64,000 nt of DNA from assembly GCA_949879795.1 (NCBI GenBank), contig CATLBR010000018.1, forward strand, positions 1 to 64,000. Reading direction: 5' to 3'. Below the pieces are notes generated by a model that saw only the letters and a list, made by a program, of their open reading frames with translations, was not told the DNA's origin and did no database searches. Position numbers and translations under genes: made by a program. Shown piece after piece: positions 49,566 through 58,461 of the stretch. Position 1 is the first letter of the stretch. Each line of letters opens with the position of its first letter. The DNA is from an uncultured Hungatella sp. (GTDB taxonomy: Bacteria > Bacillota > Clostridia > Lachnospirales > Lachnospiraceae).

Positions 49566-50895
49566 GGAAAACGACAGGGTACAGCTGCTGCGCACACTGC
49601 TGGCCCTGTCCATTCCGACAATGCTGGAGGAAATGCTGGCCACTCTTTTGCAGTATGTGGATACGGCCATGGTAGGACAGCTGGGAGAGCAGGCCACAGC
49701 GTCGGTGAGCATCACCACCACCATCAATTGGCTGGTGGGAAGTATGGCAGGGGCCATCGGCACAGCGATTCTGGCTATGATTTCAAGAGCGGTGGGAAGT
49801 GGAGAGAAAAGGAGGATTCAGAGTCTTTCTAAGCAGGCGCTGTTTCTGGCGACAGGCTGCGGTGTAGTTACAGGCAGCATCTGCATTCTTCTCAGCCCCT
49901 TTATCCCTGTGTGGATGGGGGCCGAGAAGGCCATACAGGCTCAGGCATCCACCTATTTTTTCATCATCAGTCTTCCGATGGTGTTTCGAGCCTGGACAAC
50001 CATCCTGGGGGCCTCCATCCGGGCAACTCAGAATACCAGAACACCTATGGTCATCAGCATGACAGCTAACTGTCTCAATGTGGTGCTGAACTACATATTG
50101 ATCTACAAGGCGAATATGGGAGTCACAGGAGCGGCGGTGGCTTCAGCGCTGTCCTATTCTCTGTCGGGAGTTCTGATGTTTGCAGCTTACCGAAGGCTGG
50201 AGCTTCTTCGGTGGAGATGGAGGGAATTTTCGGTGGAGGTTCCTCTCCTTAGAGAATGTGCAAAGATCGGGGTGCCCGTTTTGGGCACCAGTATGACCTC
50301 CTGCATGGGGCATGTGGTATTTGCAGGCTTGGTTTCAGGGATGGGAACCACCATTTTTGCTGCCCATTCCATAGCGGTGACGGCGGAGACAATCTTCTAT
50401 ATTCCGGGATATGGGCTGCGCACAGCCACGTCTGCTCTGGTGGGCGCGGCTTTGGGGGAGAAAAACCAGAGAAAACTGAAAGATACAGGAAATTTAAGCG
50501 TTTTTCTCACAGTATTTCTCATGTGCCTCAGCGGGCTCCTGTTGTTTTTTATAGCATATCCCCTGATGTGTCTGTTTACGCCCAGTGAGGCAGTGGCATC
50601 CCTGGGAGCCGAGATGCTTCGGCTGGTGGCTTTGTCAGAGCCGTTCTTCGGGCTGATGATCGTGCTGGAGGGAATTTTTTATGGCCTTGGACGGACAAAG
50701 TACGCGTTTCTGGTGGAGACCTTCAGCATGTGGGGGATAAGGATATTTTTTACTCTCCTGTGTGTGAAGGTGTGGAGCCTGGATCTGAGAGCCGTGTGGT
50801 ATTGTATGATTGCAGACAATGTGTGCAAATCGCTGCTGTTCACCTTACCTGTGCTTACAAAGAAGCGGAGAGACCATATATTTTCTGTAGGATAG
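49558..50895 (+). CDS. MATE-family efflux transporter
   Basis: 445 aa and 12 membrane segments, with MATE landmarks in both halves (LSIPTMLEEMLATLLQYVDTAMVGQLGEQA near the start and IPGYGLRTATSALVGAALGEKN midway). It exports drugs or metabolites in exchange for Na+ or H+. Overlap with the binding-protein gene suggests co-expression with the amino-acid importer. Confidence 0.92.
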   Translation: MTRENDRVQLLRTLLALSIPTMLEEMLATLLQYVDTAMVGQLGEQATASVSITTTINWLVGSMAGAIGTAILAMISRAVGSGEKRRIQSLSKQALFLATGCGVVTGSICILLSPFIPVWMGAEKAIQAQASTYFFIISLPMVFRAWTTILGASIRATQNTRTPMVISMTANCLNVVLNYILIYKANMGVTGAAVASALSYSLSGVLMFAAYRRLELLRWRWREFSVEVPLLRECAKIGVPVLGTSMTSCMGHVVFAGLVSGMGTTIFAAHSIAVTAETIFYIPGYGLRTATSALVGAALGEKNQRKLKDTGNLSVFLTVFLMCLSGLLLFFIAYPLMCLFTPSEAVASLGAEMLRLVALSEPFFGLMIVLEGIFYGLGRTKYAFLVETFSMWGIRIFFTLLCVKVWSLDLRAVWYCMIADNVCKSLLFTLPVLTKKRRDHIFSVG

Positions 50896-50936
50896 AAGGC
50901 AGACGGAGGAGAAGATAAAAGTTGGAGGGGATATTT

Positions 50937-51572
50937 ATGACAAAAAAGCAGTTGACCTTAGAGATCATAAACCGCCTGAAAAAGGAGTATCCGGAGGCGG
51001 ACTGTACTTTGGATTATGACCAGGCATGGAAACTGCTGGTAAGCGTGAGGCTGGCGGCTCAGTGCACAGATGCAAGGGTCAATGTGGTGGTGGAAGGACT
51101 CTATGAAAAGTATCCGGATGTGGATGCTCTGGCAGAGGCTCCGGTGGAGGAGATTGAAAAGATTGTAAAGCCATGCGGTCTGGGGCACAGCAAGGCCAGG
51201 GATATCAGCGCCTGCATGAAGATACTTAAGAATCAGTATGGCGGAAAGGTGCCCGATGATTTCGATGCTCTTTTAAAACTTCCCGGGGTGGGAAGAAAAA
51301 GCGCCAATCTGATTATGGGTGATGTGTTCGGCAAACCTGCTATTGTCACTGATACCCACTGTATTCGCTTGGTGAACCGTATGGGCCTGGTGGATGATAT
51401 CAAAGATCCAAAGAAGGTGGAGATGGCTCTGTGGAAACTGGTACCACCCCAGGAGGGTAACAGCTTCTGTCATCGACTGGTGAATCACGGGAGGGAAGTG
51501 TGTACGGCGAGAACCAGGCCTTATTGTGACAGATGCTGCCTGAAAGATATCTGCAAGAAGAACGGAGTGTAG
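50937..51572 (+). CDS. nth: Endonuclease III
   Basis: A 211-aa DNA glycosylase/AP lyase for oxidised pyrimidines. Helix-hairpin-helix LPGVGRKSANLI with the catalytic Lys, catalytic Asp in VTDTHCIRLVNRMGL, and a C-terminal [4Fe-4S] site with cysteines in CTARTRPYCDRCCLKDIC. The first spacing is 7 rather than the 6 residues of E. coli Nth; an extra Cys adjoins the third. Start at 50937 after GGAGGGG. Confidence 0.94.
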   Translation: MTKKQLTLEIINRLKKEYPEADCTLDYDQAWKLLVSVRLAAQCTDARVNVVVEGLYEKYPDVDALAEAPVEEIEKIVKPCGLGHSKARDISACMKILKNQYGGKVPDDFDALLKLPGVGRKSANLIMGDVFGKPAIVTDTHCIRLVNRMGLVDDIKDPKKVEMALWKLVPPQEGNSFCHRLVNHGREVCTARTRPYCDRCCLKDICKKNGV

Positions 51573-51615
51573 AAGCAGGAGAGCTGAACAGGAGGATAGA
51601 GGGACAAATACAGTA

Positions 51616-51708
51616 CAAAAAGCATAGGATACACCAGGCAGATGCCTGTAACCTTGGCTGTGATGACGGTCAAGGCGGCAGATGCCCGATGTATCCTATG
51701 CTTTTTTT
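51616..51708. terminator. Long bidirectional terminator
   Basis: AAAAAGCATAGGATACA pairs with TGTATCCTATGCTTTTTTT around an internally structured ~55-nt loop. It ends the nth transcript. The gap from 51709 to 51881 shows nothing I can identify apart from the ribosome site of the next gene. Confidence 0.8.
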
Positions 51709-51881
51709 ATTCTAGGAAAGTGTGTCCTGTAGAACAAAAACCCTCCGGGGGATGTTCACTGCGCGCATAAGGAAAATGTTTGCTGTCGCAACCGCGCTCC
51801 TGCGCGAGTGTGAGTCAAAACGTACACTTTTCATGTCAGAGGGTTACCATAAATATGCAGGAAGAATGAGGAGGAGAGGTT

Positions 51882-52661
51882 ATGAGCGGAGCCGAGAAGG
51901 TTATAAGCATCGCAAAGGAAGAAATAGGTTACCTGGAGAAGAAATCCGACCGGGATTTAGACAGCAAGACCGGGAACAGTGGGGACAAAAACTACACAAA
52001 GTACGCCAGAGATCTGTATCCGTCTTTGCAGGCCCAGCCATGGTGTGACATGTTTGTGGACTGGTGTTTTGTGAAAGCCTTCGGGCAGATTCTAGCCCGG
52101 CAGATGATGGGAGGAGGGTTCAGCGCCTACACACCTACATCAGCTCAGTACTTCAAAGATAAGGGAATGTGGAAAAACAGTCCCAAAAAAGGCGATCAGG
52201 TATTTTTTGCGAATTCTGTCCGGATCTATCATACAGGAATCGTGGAGAGAGTCACAAAAGACCGGATTTTTACAGTGGAGGGCAATACTGGCACTGCCCA
52301 GGGGGTGGTGGCTAACGGCGGCGGTGTGTGGGAGAAGTCATACCCTCTGTCATATGAGAAGATAGCAGGGTACGGGCGGCCTGACTGGAACCTTGTTAAA
52401 GAACCAAAGTACAAGGAGGGGTGGAACCATGATTCCAATGGCTGGTGGTACGCGGATACGGAAACTACCTATTATAAATCCGGTTGGCAGGTGATCAACA
52501 GTCACAAATATTATTTTAATGACGACGGGTATGCCCTGACTGATTGGCATGAGATCGACGGGAAATGGTATTACTTTGAGCCCAGGGCCGGACATCCTCT
52601 GGAGTGTGCTCTGTATATCACAGATGAACAGGGGGGGCAGGATGTGGGAGTGTTCTCATAA
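51882..52661 (+). CDS. CHAP-domain cell-wall hydrolase with wall-binding repeats
   Basis: 259 aa: an N-terminal CHAP amidase/peptidase domain (catalytic Cys in PWCDMFVDWCF, His in YHTGIVERV, and KKGDQVFFAN) followed after ~170 by two or three tryptophan/tyrosine-rich wall-binding repeats (GWNHDSNGWWYADT, SGWQVINSHKYYF, LTDWHEIDGKWYYFE). There is no signal peptide, as in phage endolysins, so it may be a prophage leftover or be released by lysis. AGGAGGAGAGG precedes the ATG. Confidence 0.88.
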   Translation: MSGAEKVISIAKEEIGYLEKKSDRDLDSKTGNSGDKNYTKYARDLYPSLQAQPWCDMFVDWCFVKAFGQILARQMMGGGFSAYTPTSAQYFKDKGMWKNSPKKGDQVFFANSVRIYHTGIVERVTKDRIFTVEGNTGTAQGVVANGGGVWEKSYPLSYEKIAGYGRPDWNLVKEPKYKEGWNHDSNGWWYADTETTYYKSGWQVINSHKYYFNDDGYALTDWHEIDGKWYYFEPRAGHPLECALYITDEQGGQDVGVFS

Positions 52662-52685
52662 ACCTGGATGCGCCCCTGCTGCGGG
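52660..52685 (+). repeat. Short repeat, third occurrence of the structured element tail
   Basis: AAACCTGGATGCGCCCC(T)GCTGCGG here recurs as AAACCTGCATGCGCCCCGCTGCGG at 52793-52816 and, inverted, at 23232-23255. It starts at the stop codon of the CHAP gene. Confidence 0.7.
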
Positions 52686-52792
52686 ATTTATAATAATCAA
52701 GAGAGAAATATTTTGACTATTTGTGTTATCCAGATATGGCTGCTTTGATGAGAAGACGATAAGATAGAAGGGCAGAAATACAGTTACAAAGG

Positions 52793-52902
52793 AAACCTGC
52801 ATGCGCCCCGCTGCGGATGCACCACTGTACATGAAAGTCTGGAGGGCGTAGTTGGCATCCTTGAATTTATGCCGCCTATTCGGCGGCGGACTTTTATAGT
52901 AA
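52793..52902 (-). ncRNA. Conserved structured repeat element, copy B
   Basis: Reverse-complement match to 23148-23255 over the full ~110 nt. On the minus strand: TATAAAAGTC with GACTTTCATG, a GCCGCC-GAATA-GGCGGC hairpin, and GGATGC pairing with GCATCC. It lies head-on to the recombinase gene, its edge touching that gene's AAAGGAG site. It could be a stand-alone RNA, a recombination site, or both; no named family recognised. Confidence 0.58.
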
Positions 52903-52914
52903 AAGGAGAATACA

Positions 52915-53523
52915 ATGAGCAACATGTATGGCTATGCCCGGGTCAGCAGCAGAGAACAAAAAGAAGACAGACAGCTGATCGCGCTCAGCGAGGCTCAGCT
53001 GTCTGAAGAAAATATCTATGTGGACAAACAGTCCGGAAAAGATTTTGAAAGACCTATGTACAAACGGCTGATGAAAAAACTCAAGGAGGATGATCTGCTG
53101 TATGTGAAAAGTATCGACCGTCTGGGACGCAATTACGAGGAGATACTGGAACAGTGGCGGGTGCTGACCAGAGAGAAAAAGGTGGATATCGTAGTGCTTG
53201 ACATGCCTTTGCTTGATACGCGGAGGGGGAAAGACCTTATGGGGACATTTTTAAGCGATGTCGTGCTCCAGGTTCTCTCTTTTGTGGCAGAAAACGAGAG
53301 GAAAAACATCAGGGAGCGACAACGGGAGGGGATTGATGCCGCCAGACAGAGAGGAGTGAAATTCGGAAGACCTGTAAGTCCGCTGCCGGACAATTTCAGC
53401 CAGGTGAGCAGGAGCTGGCTGTCGGGTGAGATATCTGGGAGAAAAGGGGCGGAGCTGTGCGGAATGCCGCTTACTTCCTTTCGGCGGCGGAGCAGGGATA
53501 TGGAGAAGACACGGGAGAGGTGA
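52915..53523 (+). CDS. Serine recombinase (resolvase/invertase type)
   Basis: A 202-aa protein: catalytic Ser in YARVSSREQ, the active-site Arg pair in SIDRLGRNYEEI, the E-helix (FVAENERKNIRERQREGI) and a short C-terminal DNA-binding helix-turn-helix (SGRKGAELCGMPLTSFRRR). This is the size of small resolvases and invertases, not a large integrase. A conserved repeat lies directly upstream and may be its crossover site. No other mobile genes adjoin it. Confidence 0.92.
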   Translation: MSNMYGYARVSSREQKEDRQLIALSEAQLSEENIYVDKQSGKDFERPMYKRLMKKLKEDDLLYVKSIDRLGRNYEEILEQWRVLTREKKVDIVVLDMPLLDTRRGKDLMGTFLSDVVLQVLSFVAENERKNIRERQREGIDAARQRGVKFGRPVSPLPDNFSQVSRSWLSGEISGRKGAELCGMPLTSFRRRSRDMEKTRER

Positions 53524-53541
53524 GTCCGGGAAATACAGGTA

Positions 53542-53570
53542 TTGAAAACCACTTCTTTTTCCAGTATAAT
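53542..53570 (+). promoter_or_regulatory. Promoter for the exonuclease/polA gene group
   Basis: TTGAAA, 17 bp, TATAAT, 53 bp before the next gene. Confidence 0.7.
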
Positions 53571-53622
53571 AAAGCCACTGAACCAGAAAATACTTGCTTG
53601 CGCAGGCAGGAGGATCTTATAG

Positions 53623-54768
53623 ATGATAACTGAAAAACATAATTTCACGTTTCAGGATACATATCCTCTGGAGAGGCTTGGCGCTTTGGAAAAGCTGCTT
53701 TTTTTTGACATCGAGACCACCGGTTTCTCCGGCGAATATTCCAGGCTGTATCTTGTCGGATGCGTTTTTTTTCATCAGGATACTTGGCAATTAATTCAGT
53801 GGTTTGCCGACTCAAGTGAGTCGGAGCAGGATATTCTCAAGGCTTTCTTGGAATTTGCCAGAAACTTTTCTGTCCTGGTTCACTATAATGGAGACAGGTT
53901 TGATATTCCGTTTATCCAGAAGCGGTGCCGGTTTTATGGGATGGAATGGGATGTCTCCGAGTATGTCAGCGTAGATATATACAAGAAAATTCAGCCGTAC
54001 CGGAAGTTTCTGTCCCTGGACAGTCTGAAACAGAAAAGCATCGAGCATTTTCTGGGAATATTTCGTCAGGACATGTATTCGGGGGGAGAGCTGGTCTGGG
54101 TGTACAGCCATTATCTGGCTGTCCGCGAGAGCAGATTCTATGATATGCTTATGCTCCACAACCGTGAAGATTTGGAGGGAATGCCTCTGATTCTGCCGAT
54201 TTTGTATTATCCGGATTTTCTGGAAGGCGATTTTGTGCTGGCAGACCAGCAGGTTTTGACCCGGACGGATATCTTCGGGGAGCAGGATCTCAGTCTACGT
54301 CTCACTGTGACAAGTCGGGAGTCAGTTCCTGTCCCGGTGGAGTGGAACACGTGCCGCGGGGATTTTCAGGTCCATGACAATACACTTGTTCTTACAGTTC
54401 CTCTTTTTCAGGGAACGCTGAAATATTTTTATCCAGATTACAAAGATTATTATTATCTGCCTTACGAGGACCGGGCCATACACAAAAGTGTGGGGACTTT
54501 TGTAGAGAGGCAGGCCCGCAGGCAGGCGACGGCAAAGACATGCTATACCCATAAGACAGCTCTTTTTCTTTCTCAGGAAGAAGGGCTGTGGACCCCGTCC
54601 TTTCGCAGTGAGTACAAGGATAAACAGCACTACGCAGAATATGTACCGGAGATGTTTCAAGATCGGGAGAAACTGACGGGTTATCTTTTGTGGGTGATGG
54701 AATTCAGGAGTATCATGCAGGAGAAAACAGAATCAAGAGACGGCCCGGAGAGGAGGAAAACGGTGTGA
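53623..54768 (+). CDS. RNase H-like (YprB-type) exonuclease-domain protein
   Basis: 381 aa. An RNase_H_2 domain with DEDD-like acidic motifs: FFDIETTGFSGEYSRLYLVG (DxE), HYNGDRFDIPFIQKR (second Asp), and MLHNREDLEGM (final Asp). Homologues such as B. subtilis YprB are thought to be 3'-5' exonucleases. The C-terminal ~170 residues have no recognised domain. The next gene overlaps its stop by 4 bp and polA follows, so a DNA-maintenance role is reasonable. Confidence 0.85.
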   Translation: MITEKHNFTFQDTYPLERLGALEKLLFFDIETTGFSGEYSRLYLVGCVFFHQDTWQLIQWFADSSESEQDILKAFLEFARNFSVLVHYNGDRFDIPFIQKRCRFYGMEWDVSEYVSVDIYKKIQPYRKFLSLDSLKQKSIEHFLGIFRQDMYSGGELVWVYSHYLAVRESRFYDMLMLHNREDLEGMPLILPILYYPDFLEGDFVLADQQVLTRTDIFGEQDLSLRLTVTSRESVPVPVEWNTCRGDFQVHDNTLVLTVPLFQGTLKYFYPDYKDYYYLPYEDRAIHKSVGTFVERQARRQATAKTCYTHKTALFLSQEEGLWTPSFRSEYKDKQHYAEYVPEMFQDREKLTGYLLWVMEFRSIMQEKTESRDGPERRKTV

Positions 54769-55115
54769 CTTGTAAAGAGGCAGAAGGCCTGGTTATGGCT
54801 TATATCCGTCACGACATGGATGTGCAGCAGATGGAAGAGTTTCTGGAACACATTGACCATTGCGAGAATTGCAGGGAAGAGCTGGAGATATACTATACAG
54901 TGGAGGCTGGTATCCGACAGCTGGACGCTGATACTGACACGGACCGCTACAATATCAAAGGGGATATGGAAGCAGATATTCTGGCTTCGAGACAGCACAT
55001 TTACAGTATGCGTTTTCTGAGTATACTCCGGTACGCGGCCGATACCTTGATTGTCATGAGCCTGGTGGTTATGCTTCTGCTTCAGGCCAGAATCTGGTGG
55101 CAGACAGGGATATAA
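54765..55115 (+). CDS. Zinc-finger (zf-HC2) membrane protein, anti-sigma-like
   Basis: 116 aa from GTG 54765, which has GGAGG 8 nt upstream; the ORF-track start at 54690 is within the previous gene. The N-terminal CKEAEGLVMAYI and HIDHCENCREEL form the H-x3-C-x2-C finger of anti-sigma factors, and one membrane helix follows (~88-108). No sigma factor gene is adjacent, so its partner is unknown; it might act as a membrane-held regulator of the neighbouring DNA-repair genes. Confidence 0.75.
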   Translation: MTCKEAEGLVMAYIRHDMDVQQMEEFLEHIDHCENCREELEIYYTVEAGIRQLDADTDTDRYNIKGDMEADILASRQHIYSMRFLSILRYAADTLIVMSLVVMLLLQARIWWQTGI

Positions 55116-55145
55116 CCAACAATTATAGAGCGGGAGAATTTAACA

Positions 55146-57854
55146 ATGAAAAATAAACTGGTGTTGATTGACGGACACAGTATTTTGAACAGAGCCTTCT
55201 ACGGAGTGCCGGAGCTGACTAACTCCGAGGGACTTCACACCAATGGAGTATTTGGTTTTTTAAATATCATGTTTAAAATTCTTGAGGAGGAAGAAGCAGA
55301 TCATCTGGCGGTGGCTTTTGATCTGAGCGAGCCCACATTCCGGCACAAGATGTACGAGAAGTACAAGGGGACCCGCAAACCCATGCCTCAGGAGCTGGCA
55401 GAGCAGGTGCCTCTCATGAAGGAGGTGCTGGGAGCTATGGGAATTCCCATTATGACTCTGGCAGGATATGAGGCGGATGATATTCTGGGAACTCTGGCTA
55501 AGAAGAACGCGGCGGCGGGGGTGGAGGTTTCCATCGTGTCGGGCGACAGAGATCTTTTACAGCTGGCAGATGAGCATATTAAGATTCGCATCCCTAAGAC
55601 CAGCAGAGGGACCACTGTGGTGAAGGACTATTATCCTGCCGATGTAAAGGCGGAGTATCAGGTGACACCTTTGGAATTTATTGATGTGAAGGCTCTCATG
55701 GGGGATCAGTCCGACAACATTCCAGGTGTTCCTTCCATCGGGGAAAAGACTGCTACCAGCCTGATCGCGGCTTATGGGAGTATTGAGAATGCCTATGCCC
55801 ATCTGTCGGAGATCAAGCCGCCCAGGGCCCAGAAGGCATTGGGAGAGCATTATGATATGGCGCAGATGAGTAAGGAACTGGCTGCGATCTGTATCGATTG
55901 TCCGATTGAATTTTCCTATGAGGATATGGAGATCGGGAATCTGTACACCCAGGAGGCCTACGAGTATATGAAGAGACTGGAGTTTAAGTCTTTTCTGGCC
56001 AGATTTGACGCAGGTGGCATGAAGACTCCCAAGGTGGAAGAGCATTTTAAGGTTATTGCGGATTTTGGCGAGGCGGAGGAAATTTTCAAAAGGGCTTCTC
56101 AGGCCGAGAGGATAGGGTTTCAGCTGTTGATCGAGAAGGGGCAGGTTATGGGGGCGGCCCTCTGTTTTGGCGAGGAGGATTGTTATGCCATATCGGCTCA
56201 GGGATTCTTGACCGGGGAGTACGTGGCCGGACGGGTCAGGGAGCTGGCAGAGAAGTCAGTGGGAGACGGTGAGTCCGGCCGGGGGACGGATGCAGGGGGA
56301 GAGACGGATGAGGCGGGCGGCATGGGAAGATGTGCCACACTGAATCTCAAGGTTCAGCTGCCTTTTTTGCAGCTGGGGGAGGAGTCGGGAGTTATGGACG
56401 CAGGAGTGGCGGGATACCTTCTGAACCCTCTTAAGGATACTTATGATTATGATGATCTGGCCAGGGATTACCTGGGAATGACTGTGGCCTCCAAGGAGGA
56501 CCTTCTGGGAAAGAAAGCCCTGGTGGGTGATATGCTCATGTGGGGGGACGAAAAGGCAGGGATATGTGCCTGCTATATGGGATATATTGCCTGGAAGTCT
56601 GCGGGGGTTCTGGAATCTAAACTTAAGGATATGGACATGTGGAGTCTGTTTGCGGAGGTGGAAATGCCTCTGATCTACAGTCTGTACCGCATGGAACAGG
56701 CGGGAATTCGGGTGGAGAAAGAGAGGCTCAAGGAATACGGCGATGAGCTTAAGGTAAAGACACTGGCTTTGGAGGGGGAGATCTTTGAACTGGCAGGGGA
56801 GAGATTTAATATTAATTCCCCCAAACAGCTGGGAGAGGTTTTATTTGACCACATGAAGCTGCCCCATGGGAAGAAGACCAAGACAGGGTACTCCACGGCG
56901 GCGGATGTGCTGGAGAAACTGGCGGGAGATTACCCTGTGGTCAGAAAGATCTTGGATTATCGGCAGCTTACCAAACTGAATTCTACCTATGCCGAGGGAC
57001 TTTACGGGTTTATCCGGGAGGACGGAAGGATCCACGGCACCTTTAATCAGACGATTACGGCTACAGGGCGGATCAGCAGCACGGAGCCTAATCTCCAGAA
57101 TATTCCCGTGCGTATGGAGCTGGGAAGGCAGATCCGCAAGATTTTTGTGCCGGAGGACGGATTTGTGTTTGTGGATGCAGATTATTCCCAGATTGAGCTG
57201 AGAGTTCTGGCCCACATGTCAGGGGACGAGAGGCTCATCGAGGCTTACAGGCAGGCTCAGGATATTCATGCCATTACGGCCTCCCAGGTGTTCCATATCC
57301 CCCTGGACCAGGTGACAGCTTTGCAGAGGCGCAATGCCAAAGCGGTGAATTTTGGGATCGTCTATGGAATCAGTGCCTTCGGACTGAGCGAGGACTTGAG
57401 TATCAGCCGCCAGGAGGCAGTAGATTATATTGAGAAATATTTTGAGACTTACCCGGGCGTAAAATCATTTTTGGACAGACAGGTGGAAGAGGGGAAAGAA
57501 AAGGGATATGTGACTACCATGTTTAAGCGGCGCAGGCCGATTCCGGAACTGAAATCCGGTAATTATATGCAGCGATCTTTCGGGGAGCGGGTGGCTATGA
57601 ATTCTCCCATTCAGGGAACCGCGGCGGATATTATGAAGATTGCCATGATCGGGGTGGACCGGGAACTGAGAAAGAGAGGACTCCGATCCAGGATCGTTCT
57701 GCAGGTACACGATGAGCTTCTGGTGGAGACCTGGAAACAGGAGCTTGCAGAGGTGACGGAGATTCTGGAGACAAAGATGAAGGGAGCGGCTGACTTAAAG
57801 GTATCTCTGGAGGTGGAGGCCCACGAGGGGGACAGCTGGTATGACGCGAAGTAG
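55146..57854 (+). CDS. polA: DNA polymerase I
   Basis: A 902-aa protein: N-terminal 5'-3' nuclease (VSGDRDLLQLA, MGDQSDNIPGVPSIGEKTA), a central 3'-5' exonuclease-like region, and a family A polymerase with motif A DADYSQIELRVLAHMSGD, motif B RRNAKAVNFGIVYG and motif C QVHDELLVE. The proofreading acidic residues (DxE) are not seen: the region reads IGFQLLIEKG, so it is probably proofreading-deficient like Bacillus Pol I. A Gly/Glu/Asp-rich insert (~375-400) also interrupts it. It fills gaps in repair and removes RNA primers. Confidence 0.96.
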   Translation: MKNKLVLIDGHSILNRAFYGVPELTNSEGLHTNGVFGFLNIMFKILEEEEADHLAVAFDLSEPTFRHKMYEKYKGTRKPMPQELAEQVPLMKEVLGAMGIPIMTLAGYEADDILGTLAKKNAAAGVEVSIVSGDRDLLQLADEHIKIRIPKTSRGTTVVKDYYPADVKAEYQVTPLEFIDVKALMGDQSDNIPGVPSIGEKTATSLIAAYGSIENAYAHLSEIKPPRAQKALGEHYDMAQMSKELAAICIDCPIEFSYEDMEIGNLYTQEAYEYMKRLEFKSFLARFDAGGMKTPKVEEHFKVIADFGEAEEIFKRASQAERIGFQLLIEKGQVMGAALCFGEEDCYAISAQGFLTGEYVAGRVRELAEKSVGDGESGRGTDAGGETDEAGGMGRCATLNLKVQLPFLQLGEESGVMDAGVAGYLLNPLKDTYDYDDLARDYLGMTVASKEDLLGKKALVGDMLMWGDEKAGICACYMGYIAWKSAGVLESKLKDMDMWSLFAEVEMPLIYSLYRMEQAGIRVEKERLKEYGDELKVKTLALEGEIFELAGERFNINSPKQLGEVLFDHMKLPHGKKTKTGYSTAADVLEKLAGDYPVVRKILDYRQLTKLNSTYAEGLYGFIREDGRIHGTFNQTITATGRISSTEPNLQNIPVRMELGRQIRKIFVPEDGFVFVDADYSQIELRVLAHMSGDERLIEAYRQAQDIHAITASQVFHIPLDQVTALQRRNAKAVNFGIVYGISAFGLSEDLSISRQEAVDYIEKYFETYPGVKSFLDRQVEEGKEKGYVTTMFKRRRPIPELKSGNYMQRSFGERVAMNSPIQGTAADIMKIAMIGVDRELRKRGLRSRIVLQVHDELLVETWKQELAEVTEILETKMKGAADLKVSLEVEAHEGDSWYDAK

Positions 57855-58461
57855 AAGGGACGATAACCGACTGATCGCCCTCACCGGCGGGGTAGGATCG
57901 GGTAAAAGCAGGATTTTGGAACTTCTGAGACAGGAATATGGAGCAGAGGTGATCCAGACGGATCTGGTGGCCAGAGAGCTGGAAGAACCAGGACAGCAGG
58001 GTTATCTGGCTCTCACTCAGGCCTTTGGCCGGGAGCTGGCGGGGGATGACGGATATTTGAAAAGGGATGCGCTGGCCGCCATGATCTTTGGCGACGAAGA
58101 AGTGAGAAGGAGAGTAAACGGCCTGATTCATCCACTGGTATGGGAGAGAGTAAAAAAATGGTCGGAGGAGTTCTCCTCTTCTATAATGGTGGTGGAATCA
58201 GCCGTTCTTCCTGAAAATCCAGGTGACTTTTTTGATGAAGTGTGGTATGTTTATACCTTGAGAGAGAAAAGGATCCGCCGGCTGACAGAGAGCAGGGGGT
58301 ATTCTGAGGAGCGATGCCTGAGGATGATGGAAGGCCAGGCATCAGAAGAAGAATTTCGGAAATCTGCCAGCCATGTCATCGACAACAACGGTTCTATGGA
58401 GGATGTGAGGAGACAGGTGGAGGCAATTATCAAGATGGATAAGGAAGAACCCAGACGATGA
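57841..58461 (+). CDS. coaE: Dephospho-CoA kinase
   Basis: A 206-aa P-loop kinase for the last step of coenzyme A synthesis. ALTGGVGSGKSRIL Walker A, DLVARELEEPG, LIHPLVW lid segment, and VIDNNGSMEDVRRQVE end. It overlaps polA by 14 bp and the next gene by 4 bp, the usual polA-coaE order. Confidence 0.95.
   Translation: MTRSRRDDNRLIALTGGVGSGKSRILELLRQEYGAEVIQTDLVARELEEPGQQGYLALTQAFGRELAGDDGYLKRDALAAMIFGDEEVRRRVNGLIHPLVWERVKKWSEEFSSSIMVVESAVLPENPGDFFDEVWYVYTLREKRIRRLTESRGYSEERCLRMMEGQASEEEFRKSASHVIDNNGSMEDVRRQVEAIIKMDKEEPRR

Noticed and set aside
51720-51860. GC-rich intergenic stretch with several short inverted words
   Set aside because: No stable single structure or second copy found in the window.
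52656-52925. 89-aa minus-strand ORF across the repeat next to the recombinase
   Set aside because: It reads through both repeat words and the structured element; better explained by the repeat than by a protein, although similar frames would appear wherever the repeat occurs.
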